From NCBI GenBank assembly GCA_916613615.1, contig OU744736.1, positions 10,675,724-10,739,723 on the forward strand: a DNA stretch of 64,000 nucleotides, given 5' to 3'. The DNA comes from Steromphala cineraria (lineage: Eukaryota > Mollusca > Gastropoda > Trochida > Trochidae). Both the position numbers and the translations under genes were made by a program. Below are positions 21,491 to 33,100 of the stretch, one piece after another (the stretch's first letter is position 1; every line of letters starts with the position of its first letter). The notes beneath the pieces are model-generated. The model did no database searches and was not told the DNA's origin. It saw only the letters and a list, made by a program, of their open reading frames with translations.

Positions 21491-24040
21491 TTTTATAGCA
21501 AATATGATATTACCAACAATGAAAACATGTATATTTGTATTTTCAAGAAACGATATCAAGGTGTGCCTCCTAAAAGCATTTGTAATATTTTTTTCTGTAT
21601 TTTAGAATTAATAAAAAATATTTTTGTAACCAAAGCAGTTGTCATACATGTATGCTCTTATTTGCACAATCGATTAAACACTTTTCAAAAAAAATACTTT
21701 GCTTAGTAAATAATTTAGATATTTCCTCCTAAGATTTTTAAGATTAAATTATGGTAAAAATCTATAAAGATTATTCCTATAAGTAATAATAGATATCTTT
21801 ACGGAAAACGTACCTGTGGTAAATCGAGTTGTATCATATACAGCCGTCCCGTCAGTCAAATGCTTTAGTATCTCTGCATCATCATCCTCCAAGCGACGTA
21901 TCGCTCAGCAAAACGATTCATTCCATGCATATATATATAACATGTAACAATGTATATATATTACAGGAAATTAAACATTTAAATGCTCAGACAGACAAAC
22001 AATGTCACACAATGTTCTATATTGCATATCACAACAAGTGTCCCGTCGGAACTAGCATACTTGAAATAAGAGTATCTTATAACAGTTAAATCAATGGCAA
22101 TGTTTTAGGATGATGTAAAATATTCATTAGAAGAGAGAATAAGCAAATGTCACTCGACTTCTCGTATTGATACCAGCGGCTCGGGTTTCTTCTTGCCTTT
22201 TTACATGATTGCTTTTCACTTGGTTGCCATTAGCAACGCGCACCTGCTGGTAAATATACAATTGCTGATGTCCGATAACTTCTCATAATAGTTTTTTTTA
22301 TTAATTAGTCTTTTTAAAAAATATTTGCGTGATGAAGCTTGTTCTTGGATGTCAAAGAGATAACAATAAGATCTTCAATAGAAACAAAATTGTAATAAAT
22401 AATTGATGGCGTAAAATACACATTACATGAATTTGCCTTTTACAACTAGCACAGATAAAAAGTGTAGATACCATTCAGCTGCAGTCTAAGTAAACCTAGC
22501 CTCACTATTATCCGTTACACTGCTAGAGTATAGCAGTGTAACGGATAATAGTGAGGCTAGGTTTACTTAGACTGCATTCAGCTGTAACCAATGCATAGAC
22601 GGATATAAACTTATCTATTTTTAATGATATAACGGTTAACTGTGGTAAGGTAAACGGCTTAAAGATACAATAGCATGTTTATCTTTTTCCCAAATGTTTG
22701 CAATTAATATAGGTTAAAAGTGCATATAGTATTATTTACTCAACGGCAATAGAAACGCAATTTGAAATCAAATCATTGCTATAAAACTTAACACCTCAGG
22801 CTAAATATACCAAAAAGTTATTGTTATTTAGACATCTACGCATATATCACAAACTCACAAAATTCCAACAGCCATTCCCATAGCCTTTATTCTTCTTTAC
22901 AGTTTATCAAGCGTAGCATGTCCGCAATTTGACTGATTTTCAAAATTGTGTGTGCTTATAAAGGACTTGAGTGGAATGAATAACAATGTTATAGTAATCT
23001 AGAATATGGATGTCTAGAAGTTAACGACTGGGTTCAATTCGTCGGTGACTATCGTGTTCATTTAGATTTCTGGGCAAACATCTTACTGAAACCCTTTGAC
23101 ATAATATGCAATTGCTCGTAAATAATCGTGGAAAAAATTCCATGAGAAATGATCTGAAGATATGTCTGATGTTTATTTAACAATCCAGGCAATCGCACCA
23201 GCTGTAATGTCTTTAGAGGGCCTTCCTGAAAGTTGATCATCTAGGGAGCTGCGACCACTCTGTATTTCCAATATTGGTATATTCTATGCTCCTCAACTCA
23301 AAATAATTCTAACGAAAATTCTAGTAGTGTATATCATTGGCAACAATTTTCAATGTTTGTATTTCAAAAGGAAACTATTGTGAGAGGTTTTGTACATACA
23401 AACATGCATTCCTGACATGGGACTACTGATTTGTAAACTTGAAAGATTTTTTTACAAAAATTGATTAGTTTTGTTATCAAGGAAATTTTTAAAACATTGT
23501 TTTGGGAAATGTCTTTTCACTACAAGAGATATCATTTAACCAAAGCCTTGTCAAGAAGCCTGCCACGAACAAACGCCCTTGACGCCTTCTGGAAACCAAA
23601 CTTTAAAGTCATATCGTTTCCCTATTTCTTGAAATATATCATTTTCTAGAAATAATCTTTACGAAATAGATTGCCTCTAATAGACGACCATTTGAAAATA
23701 ATAGACGCCCTGCGTATAATTAAGGAAATTCTATTGAGTATACAAAGCTGTCAACACCATTTTCAAATACTGCAATGTAATTTTAATGGTTTCAATATTT
23801 GATTGTATGTTGTACCTTCAACCAATCGCACTAGCTGGCGTTGAGTGAGCGAGTCATTGTTTTACGCCGCTTGGGAAATATTTCAGCCTTTAGCGGCGTA
23901 GCTGGCTTTGAACTCTGAAGATAATACGACGTATAAAAATAATAGTAACTCCTTTGAAATTGCAATTGTAAACTTCAACGAAAGTTACATACACGACAGT
24001 TTCTATCCATTATCAATACTAAATACAAAGTGTTATGGGT
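21491..24040. other. Gene-poor AT-rich region
   Basis: No gene found. Short open frames here have no recognisable domains and no splice context. Contains the palindromic MITE at 22481. Confidence 0.5.
22481..22575. mobile_element. 95-bp palindromic MITE with perfect 8-bp target duplication
   Basis: Arms of 44 bp starting GCAGTCTAAGTAAACCTAGC are exact inverted complements around a 7-bp centre (AGAGTAT). Both sides carry ATTCAGCT (22473-22480 and 22576-22583). Eight-base duplications are typical of hAT elements (also of P elements). Its termini match the larger element at 10452-10706. Confidence 0.92.
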
Positions 24041-24049
24041 CTCTTAATT

Positions 24050-25465
24050 AAACTAGATTAGTATTTGCGGCCCCGAAGCTTAGGGTTTCGCCTTACCCTG
24101 TTCCGCCTTCTACAAGCCTCAGCATATTGGGCATTATCTTGTGACCTTGACGTTTGACACTCAAGGTCACGCAATCAATGAACACATTTCATTGAAAATA
24201 ACATTAATGTATCGATTAAAGTGTTTGAAATTAAAATAATCCATTTTCTCAATATTTGTTGACCTTGCTGTGACCTTGACCTTTGACAGTTCGTACCCAA
24301 AACCTTTCCAAAATTATGTACTTCTCAAGAGATAATATATACAAAATTTAAACTTCATAGCACAAAACTTTTCAAGTAAACGCGTTTACAAGGAATTATT
24401 TTGTGATTTTATAGCTCATGACCTTGACCTTCGACCTTGAAAGTGAACATGTCATTTTAAGTCCCCAGAGGTGTAAACAATTACACATGTTTATGAGTTC
24501 TGAAAAGCTTAACGGGATTAAGTTATATCCAAATTAGTTGCACATTGTAATAACACAAACTGTCATGACCTTGACCTTTGACCTTCAAGGTTACACGATC
24601 AATGAACTCTCTTTATTGAGTATAATAATCTTCTAATGATTAAAAGTGTTCATAGTTAAAATAAAGCATTTCCGCAAAACCATGCTAAAGTCGTGACCTT
24701 GACCTTGGACAGATTGTAGCGAAAACCTATTCAAATTTTTTACTCTTCCAAGGATGATATATACCAAGTAATAGCTTCATAGCACAAAACATTTTCAAGT
24801 TATCGCGTTTACAAGGAATTTTTGAGTGATTTTATATTTCGTGACCTTGACCTTTGACCTTGAAAGTGAACATGTCATTCTAAGTCCCCAGAGGTGTAAA
24901 CACTTATACATGTTTATAAGGTCTGAAAAGCTTAATGGGATAAAGTTATATCCAAATTAGTTGCACATTTAAATAACACAAATCTCATGAACTTGACCTT
25001 TGACCTTCAAGGTTACACAATCTATGAACACTTTTCATAGAGTATAACAATCATCTATTGATTAAAAGTGTTCATAGTTAAAATGAAGCATTTTCGCAAA
25101 ACCATGCTAAAGTTGTGACCTTGCTGTGACCTTGACCTTGAACAGATTGTAGCGAAAACCTTTTCAAATTTTTTTAACTCTTCCAAGGAAGATACATACC
25201 AAGTAAGAGCTCCATAGCACAAAAACTTTTCAAGTTATCGCGTTTACAAGGAATTTTTTAGTGATTTTATAGCTCGTGACCTTGACCTTTGAACTTGAAA
25301 GTGAACATGTCAAAATCGTTCCCCCGAGGTATAAGCAGTAAGTTATTAATACAAGTTCTGGAAAGCTTAGTAGAAAAAAGTTATAGCCATTAGTATGTGC
25401 GCGGCGGACGCGGCGGCGGCGGAGGAAACTGCACAAAACCTGATAGCAGCCCCTTCCTAATAAAC
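24050..25465. mobile_element. AGGTCA-rich non-autonomous repeat, copy A
   Basis: About 1.4 kb with no coding capacity. The left end AAACTAGATTAG and a TTTCGCCTTACCCTGTTCCGCC block, and the right end (CTGATAGCAGCCCC...CTAATAA), are shared with the copy at 32745-34215, and identity stops outside them. The interior is built of loosely repeated segments with TGACCTTGACCTTTGACCTT and AAAACTTTTCAAGTTATCGCG. A GC-rich triplet run (GGCGGCGG) precedes the right end. Confidence 0.75.
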
Positions 25466-25940
25466 ATCCTTCCATTTTATTTTGAAAGATTCTGGTACTT
25501 ATAAACTACTTATATTTACGATTTAATGAAAAGATCGTGCGATGATGATGAATGAATCTAATGAACATTTATAATCTATTACATGGTGCCGTATATATTG
25601 CGTATATTCGAAGTAAGGTTACATAGCTTCCAGATGCAGATACAGGTTTTTCGTTTGGATGAGGTGTGCCTATAAGGTGCCACAGTAAAACTATTACAAT
25701 TCATAACCTTGGATTAATTTTTTTTTACTAGATATCATTTTTCTTCTTTACACGTTTTGCGGGCTTTTATCCAGGATGACTCAAAATTTACGATACATGT
25801 ATGTGGAACTCTCTTAGGATGGTGTGAAATGATTCATTAGATAGATTTTGAATCTTTAATTCTAAAGTCTACATGTTTGTATATGCGCGGTTAAGTCTTT
25901 ACTAAACTATGTCTATTTTTTTCATATTTTCTTCTTTTTC

Positions 25941-25946
25941 TTTATT
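25941..25946 (-). terminator. Polyadenylation signal for GEN1
   Basis: TTTATT on the + strand, AATAAA on the coding strand, about 112 nt beyond the GEN1 stop codon, followed by more U/A-rich sequence. It is the first good signal after the stop. Confidence 0.55.
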
Positions 25947-26057
25947 GTATTTGAAAAAGGCATAATTCGATTACATCCCCCATTGCAGTTCTTTTATGAA
26001 TATAATGAGAGTTATGAAACGGAAGTTTTGAAACAAGAACACAATAAAAAAAGACAA

Positions 26058-29000
26058 TTATTTATTGATAGGTTTGATGTTCACACTTGAGACCACTTTT
26101 CTCTGTGAAGAAAGATTCTTAAGAGCAGCCCTTGCGTTATTGGAAAGTCTGCTCCTGAGTCTATCGGTCAGCGAGATTGGGCTCTCATGGGCAGTGGTGT
26201 TTAGAACCGAATTCTCACATAGAGAATCTGCCACGGATGATGATGATAAATTTGATGATGCTGAAGATCTTGATGAGGTTGAATTAGAGGAAGATACAGA
26301 ATTTGATGATGATGTTGAATTTGATAAAGGCAATTTGGATAATGAATTTGAGACCACAATAGAGTTGCCTTCATTTCTTGTTGATGTCATCCTAGCTGTG
26401 GACTCATTGTCCACAATATCAAGGCTACAGGAACCACTGGTAGTTCCATAGTTTTGAACTGAATTGTTCCTAGGATTTCTCGTATGACATTCAACATTGC
26501 CTTTGTTTTGACTAGCCACACATGTATCAATGGAATTGTCCAAGGGTTCTAAAGAACTGATGTATCCCTGACGCCGAAGGGTGTTAAAGTCTTCCGCGGT
26601 TGTTCTGTATTCGTTTCTTGAAGACGTTTGATTCGTTGTGACACCAGTTAGTTGGTTTGGCTTACTAGTTTTAGTTTGAGAGAATCCACCCATTTCACTG
26701 TCTGTATCACTGTCTGACAACTCCTCTAACAACCGAAACAAAGCTTGCTTCTTTGAAGTCCATGATTTTATCCTTGTCTTGGGTTTTGGATTTGTAACCT
26801 TGGCATTTGGGTTCCTAAAAATATTGCGACTCATGTGCATTGTAGATGAATTCTGTTCAATCACATTCTTTGTTTCTGACGCCTCTGCAGTAATTGGGCT
26901 GTCAGTCAAATCTATAACTTCAGGTTGAGTGGACACTGTCAAACGGGATGACGGATGTATTTCAGAGTTATCTCCCTTGCTGTTTACTCGGTCTGAAGAA
27001 TGATTTTGAGAAAGTCCTTCTGAAAAAGTGGCAACTGACCTTGATTCAGTGAGGGCAGAATCATGACTTTTTCCAAAGCCATCAGCTCTCTCTGAAGAGT
27101 GGAGTTCAGTAGGTGCATCTGCTAATAATGCTACATCAGTCCTTGAATCTGTGGAAGGGGAAATCCTTTCTGGATGGTTTTTCTTTTTGCAAGTTCTTCC
27201 TGAAGGACATTCTGCAGATTGGTTTGATAGTGAAGACATGTCACCTCCTACAGAGCCCTTCTCCAAACCCAAGTCAGAGGAAGACTTTCTCAGGGACAGT
27301 TTTGACCTATTACTTTTACATCTGGAGTCTTTAGCAACCATAGGTGTTGTTAGATCATTTCCTAATTTGTGTTGAACAGAATCAGTTTCACAAAGGTTTT
27401 GGGAACAATGATTCTGACTGTTAACAACTGTACTAAACACGTAGGAGCCATTACCACTGAACTCCATATTGTTGAGAGAGGGTGAACGTTGTTCAAAAGG
27501 TTTTGTTGAATTGATAGACAAAGATGCTAAACTTTGGTTCAATTCCTTCACACTGACATCAACACATGCCTGTTGACTGCTACTGACTACTGCTGATTGT
27601 TCATGACCAGCTGTTTCAGCAGATAAACTTGTGTCTTCACCAACTGGAATCTCCTGGACACTCTGTTCTTGATAGGCATCCTTGACAGGACTAGTCGCAG
27701 AACCTGGAACCACAATGGAGGATTGTTCACAATCAGACGTTCTGTAATGATTGTGATTTGTTGTAGCTTCAAGCTTCAAGTCTTCAGAAGGTTCTGACCT
27801 TATAGCTGAAGCACCATTAGGCATCAAACAAGCAGCTTTTGATAACAAAGATGAAGGATTGCCTCCCACAAATAATTCCTTTGTCTCTGACAAGTTATCT
27901 AAATCATGTCCATGGTTCATGCCAGCAATAGTTTCTGACATTAAGATTGAGTTTCCATCACTCTTCAAATCCTGTACAGGTGCTGAGATCAAGAGAGTTT
28001 TGGTTGTATCGTCCCTATCTTCAGACATTAGGGTAGCATTCCCACCCAGTATTGAAGCATCAGACATATAGTCTGCTGAACCATTTAGGAGAGAGGCCTG
28101 CATACTGAAGTGGCCAAACTGAAGAGTTGCATCAGTTAGAGTACGACTCGTAGATGGTGTCTGTTGAATCCTGGTTCTGTCTTCTTGTAGCATTGTGCTT
28201 GCTTCAAGGAGAGAGTTGTCTTGGATGAGTTTGCTATTCCCTTTACGAATTGTGCTTTCTTGAAGGAGAGCAGTGTTGTCCAGGTGTTTGCCGTTTCCTT
28301 GAAGTACAGTGTCCTGTTCCTGAAGGAGTGTTGATGCTTGAAGTAAATTGCTTTTATCTTGTACACAAGTGCTGTTTTCCACGATTGTTGACATCTCAAA
28401 AGAAGTTGTATCAACTGAAACCTTTTGTGGATGGGTTGCAGATCTAGTTCTGGCTGATGGCTCATGTTCCATAGATAGCTGAGTTGCAGCAGTCACGGGA
28501 AGGTGTGTCGATGGCCCCTTGTCTGAAGATCGTGTACGTCTGATCGCTGCAGGTGGTTGGTGTGACACCCTTACTTCTGGCTCTAGGAAACATTCATCAT
28601 TTCCAGACAGAATTGTCTGGGAACACAAAAATGAAGGTGATTGTTGTAGTTCTGTGCTTAGATTCATCGCTCCTGGTGAAGAGGTAATGGAGAGATCATT
28701 TCTTGATTCAAGAGGCTGTTTAAATTTCTCTTTCAATCTATTAACTAGGTTACAATAACCAGCTGACCGGCTACTTATTTCTCTCTTGTCCAGTTCAGAA
28801 ATGGCTGCCCTGAAATCTTCATGCAAGTCCTTGAAACCAAACGTTTCATCCTGACCCACCATTGCACTGTTGCGTACCACTTCTGGTGTGTCAACAACTG
28901 TCAGCATGTCGGCGACACAGGTGAACTCATTGGAGGAGGCAGCAGTGGATAGAAGAGATGGAGCTTCCATGGAGGTTATAGAGTGGGGTTCATGCTGTCC

Positions 29001-30166
29001 ATCTGAGTTTAGTGATAGGTGTTCTTTGGAGTCCTGAGACAGGTGTTCACAGTTCATTGAAGGAGAGTCTTGAGAAAGATCTTGATTAATCCCGTCAGCA
29101 ACTTCATTTGAAACAGCTTGTTTAATATTTTGTGTATCAAAAGTTTCTGACGTATCAGTATCAGGTTTAAGTTCAAGAATCAGATTAGTAGACTTGTGAA
29201 TATCATTATCATCATCTTCACTTGTCTCTATATCTCTTGTTTCAGCAATATTACTGATTGTCTTTTGTGGGAGATTTCCTTCTTGTACAGATGAAAGAAT
29301 TTCAGGTTTTGTATTCAGCATCCGCTTATTTAAACAAGATTCACTCTCAAGGGTCAATAGCTCATCTGAAGGTGTTACAGATTCCCGAGTAACTACATCT
29401 CTGACCTTTCTACCTTTCCTCCTTTGAAAGGAACATTCAGATTTAGAGATAGTTTGAGTTTTCTTCAGAGCCAAACAGGCTTCAAAGCCGCTTGAAACAG
29501 ATTTACTTTTCGCTGTTTGTCCGAGTTTCATCTGAAGACGCTGAGTAAGAGTGAGGAACACTTCATCGTTCTCCTTATCCGAGTCTGCTCCCATGTGTCC
29601 TGGTTCTTCTGTAGGACCTGCTACAGACTGAGCCGAGTCATCTCCACAACCATGATGTTCTCCAGATCTCTCTTCATTGAGTCTAGGTTCAGCACTGTCA
29701 TGTCGAGATTTCTCCATCTCCGGCAGCGCTGACAGTAAAGTGTTATCTTGACCGAAGCAACTGTCATCATTCAATCCAAAACTCAGATGTTGTGCTTCAG
29801 AGTGAGAATGTGATGTTTTCTGAGCTGCAAATTGATGAGTTTGTTGAACTTGTTTTTGCGATACAGACTTGAGCATCCTTGAGACAGCAGTCTCTTGCCT
29901 GTGGTTATGTCTTCCTTGGTTTTCAGCAATACCAACAATGTTGGTGTCAACCTCAGGCTGTTGGTTTAGGCTTGATGCTGACATCTCTCTTTCTTTATTA
30001 GCAGCCATTTTTCTGTGACTGGTTTTTCTCTTGCTTTTGACATGCACCTCATCCCCTGCCTGTACGACACCAGCGCAACTCTTGGACCCTCCCTGGTCTA
30101 GGTTCAGAGTCTCCAACTGGCTCGCCAGATCCTCCTCCTCAGCGTTCTTCTTGCTTTTTCTTGAGG
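26058..30166 (-). CDS. GEN1: GEN1 exon 11: giant disordered C-terminal exon
   Basis: A 4109-nt terminal exon after TTTTGCAG, open for 1369 codons. It is Ser/Gln/Asn/Glu-rich and low in hydrophobics. Visible elements are a basic patch KSKRKTSHRK; a SUMO-interaction-like VIDLTDSP; acidic serine clusters (SDSDTDSEMGG); a glutamine/leucine repeat near 28180-28400 with about 19-residue period (LLQAST, LLQEST, LLEAST); and a repeated short motif FLTLTQRLQMKL, CNLVNRLKEKF, PISLTDRLRSRL. The last, at the extreme C-terminus, resembles the C-terminal end of human GEN1 (LPLRQRLKLRF). This assigns the whole exon to GEN1 rather than to a separate gene. Confidence 0.9.
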
Positions 30167-33100
30167 CTGCAAAATTTTAAAAAATTATAAATTGACAGAT
30201 TCAATTTTATAAAATGTAATGACTACTGTTACCTTATAAATATTCAATTACAAATCATGATCATTTAATTGAGTATTACAATAATATAACAAATTAAAGT
30301 GTTAAAAGTTAAAATAATCCATCTTCTCAATAGATGTTGACCTTGCTGTGACCTTGACCTTTGACAGTTCATACCCAAAACCTTTTCAAAATGTTGTACT
30401 TCTCAAGAGATAATATATACAAAATCTGAACTTCATAGCACAAAAACTTTTCAAGTTATCGTGTTTTCAAGGAATTTTGTAGTGATTTTATAACTCGTGA
30501 CCTTGACCTTTGACCTTGAAAGTTAACTTGTCATAGTTATTCCCCAGAGGTGTAAACACTTTATACATTTTCATGAATTCTGAAAAGCTTAATCGGATTA
30601 AGTTATACCCAAATTAGTTTCACATTGCAATAACACAAACCTCATGACCTTGACCTTCAAGGTTACACAATCAATGAACACTTGTCATTGAGTATAACAA
30701 TCATCTATTGATTAAAAGTGTTCATAGTTAAAACAAAGCATTTTCGCAAAACCATGCTAAAGTCGTGACCTTGCTGTGACCTTGACCTTGGACAGTTTGT
30801 AGCGAAAAACTTTTCAAATTTTTTTACTCTTCCAAGGATGATACATACCAAGATAGAGCTTCATAGCACAAAAACTTTTCAAATTATCGCGTTTATCGCT
30901 GCTAATTATCAATACTACCTTTGATTAAATCTTCCCAAATACATTTATATACAAGAGTTGTGTTCAACAGCTTCAAACACTATCACTAAATTGACATTTT
31001 TCCCCATTTTTTTAAATTCCAGCATTACATCGGAAAGTTACATGTAAATGATATCTCGAGTCAGCATGGCTTCATGAAAAGTATTTGTGATTGGTTCGAA
31101 TGGCTGCAATACAAACAGAAATAAATAATGGACTGACTAGTTTTCTTCTTGTTCTTCTTGGCTGTTACTTGCTCCTCCCACCGAGAGACGACCTGAGGGA
31201 AGATCTGAGTAAAGAGAGTCTGGTCCTCCATCGTGGTGTAGAACTCACTAGACGTCCTCGTGTCGTCACCTGTACACAAAACTCTGAAGTATAGAAATAA
31301 GCAGAGCAAAGTAGCAAAACATGCAACAGTGCATGCTACAGAACCTGAAATAAACTAAAATACTGACAACTATTTTACTATTTAAAAACTCAATCATTCT
31401 AGGCTTAATTTTGCAGTTTAATATCTTTTGACCAAGCCAGTTTACTAAACTGTCAAAGAGTTTTTGAAATTTAAAGATAATAAAGCAGTAGAAACTTGAT
31501 ACTTACAAATGGTAGAATGTTAAATAAGGCATAATGTGAACACGATATATCAACATGAGTCATTTGATTTCTTATCTGTTCACTTTTATACTGTAAAATC
31601 AAAATAACATCCAGCTTGGCAGCTATTTACAATTGCAATTGAAAAGATTCTGTGTCAGCATTTATAGACAATTTGATAAACTGACAATACAGGAAGAGTT
31701 ACCTACCCTGTTTGTTCCACTCCACCTCATAAACCGAGACTCCCTGCCTCACTCGACTCTTCACGATCCTGCAATACACACACGTCTTGAATACCACTCA
31801 CAGGGAATACAAGGAGATTGAAGCAAAGTATTCTCTATTTACGATTTTCTAACTGCCACAAATCATTAAATCAATGAATTTTACATCTTAGGATTCTATC
31901 ACATAAAGTTGCATAAGCTTTTCATACAGGAGTCCATAGAAATGAGAACAACACATCGACGATAAAGTTGATTTCGTGAAGCAAAATCTTTAATAATATT
32001 TGTCTCCAATTTGAGAGGCTTCATCAGACATTAATGTCAAATAGATTTTAAATCTTGTGTGACAATTAATTTCTAAAAATTGTATAAAGAAGCAGACCCT
32101 GACAGTAGATCTAACATCCTCAAGAAAGACTCCTACAGACCTGTGTGGCTGGAGACACTGTGAAGATTTAGCGCGAGGGTTGGAAAGCTCCCAGAAGGTG
32201 ACGAGAGGAAGAATCTTCTCCGTGGTGTAGTCACTCACCCAGTCCATCTTACTCTCTGCATACTCCTGACACAAGATACAGTAAAAATGAATTCTCTGTC
32301 GATTCTCTCAAAGTAAACAACTCTTGATTAAAGTTCACATAACCACAAACATATGCCACTATTTTCTTTGGAATATAGAAAGTCTGATTACAATATTGTC
32401 TTGTGCGTCAAAGGTGGCTACTCTAATATGTTTAGTTTGGTAATGAAAGCCGTATTTGAAAGCCACTTTTAATAGGCCGCTTAGACCTATCTGACAACAA
32501 ACAAGTGAATGCATGACTGGTCACGCCCCCGTTTTGTGACGTCATGAACAGAATCAGTCTCGTTATCTATACATCTATCGTAACAATACCACAGGAAACA
32601 ACCCCAATAATTAACGATTTTCAGAAAATGTTTTCCACTCATTTAGATAAATCATTTGACGATGTAACACTACTAAGCATTTGGTATAAAAAAAGATATC
32701 CACATCAATGGTAATTAAACAATTATTTAGGTGGTATTTCAGTTGAAACTAGATTAGCGTTTGCGGGATACCGCAAAAGCAGAGCAGCCCCGGAACTTTG
32801 GGTTTCGCCTTACCCTGTTCCGCCTTTTACAGGCCTCACCAAATTGGGAATTTTCTCGTGACCTTGACCTTTGACACTCAAGGTCACACAATCAATGAAC
32901 ACATTTCATTGAGTATAACATTATTGTAATGAAATAAAGTGTTAAAAATTAAATTAATCCATTTTCTCCATATATGTTGACCTTGCTGTGACCTTGACCT
33001 TCGACAGTTCGTACCCAAAACTTTTTTTAAATGTTGTACTTCTCAAGAGATAATATATACAAAACATTGAGTATAACATTATTGTAATGAAATAAAGTGT

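Noticed and set aside
26065..26451. Plus-strand acidic frame of 128 codons
   Set aside because: Antisense shadow of the Ser/Asn-rich end of GEN1 exon 11; the minus frame is continuous for 1369 codons and ends in a family-like motif.
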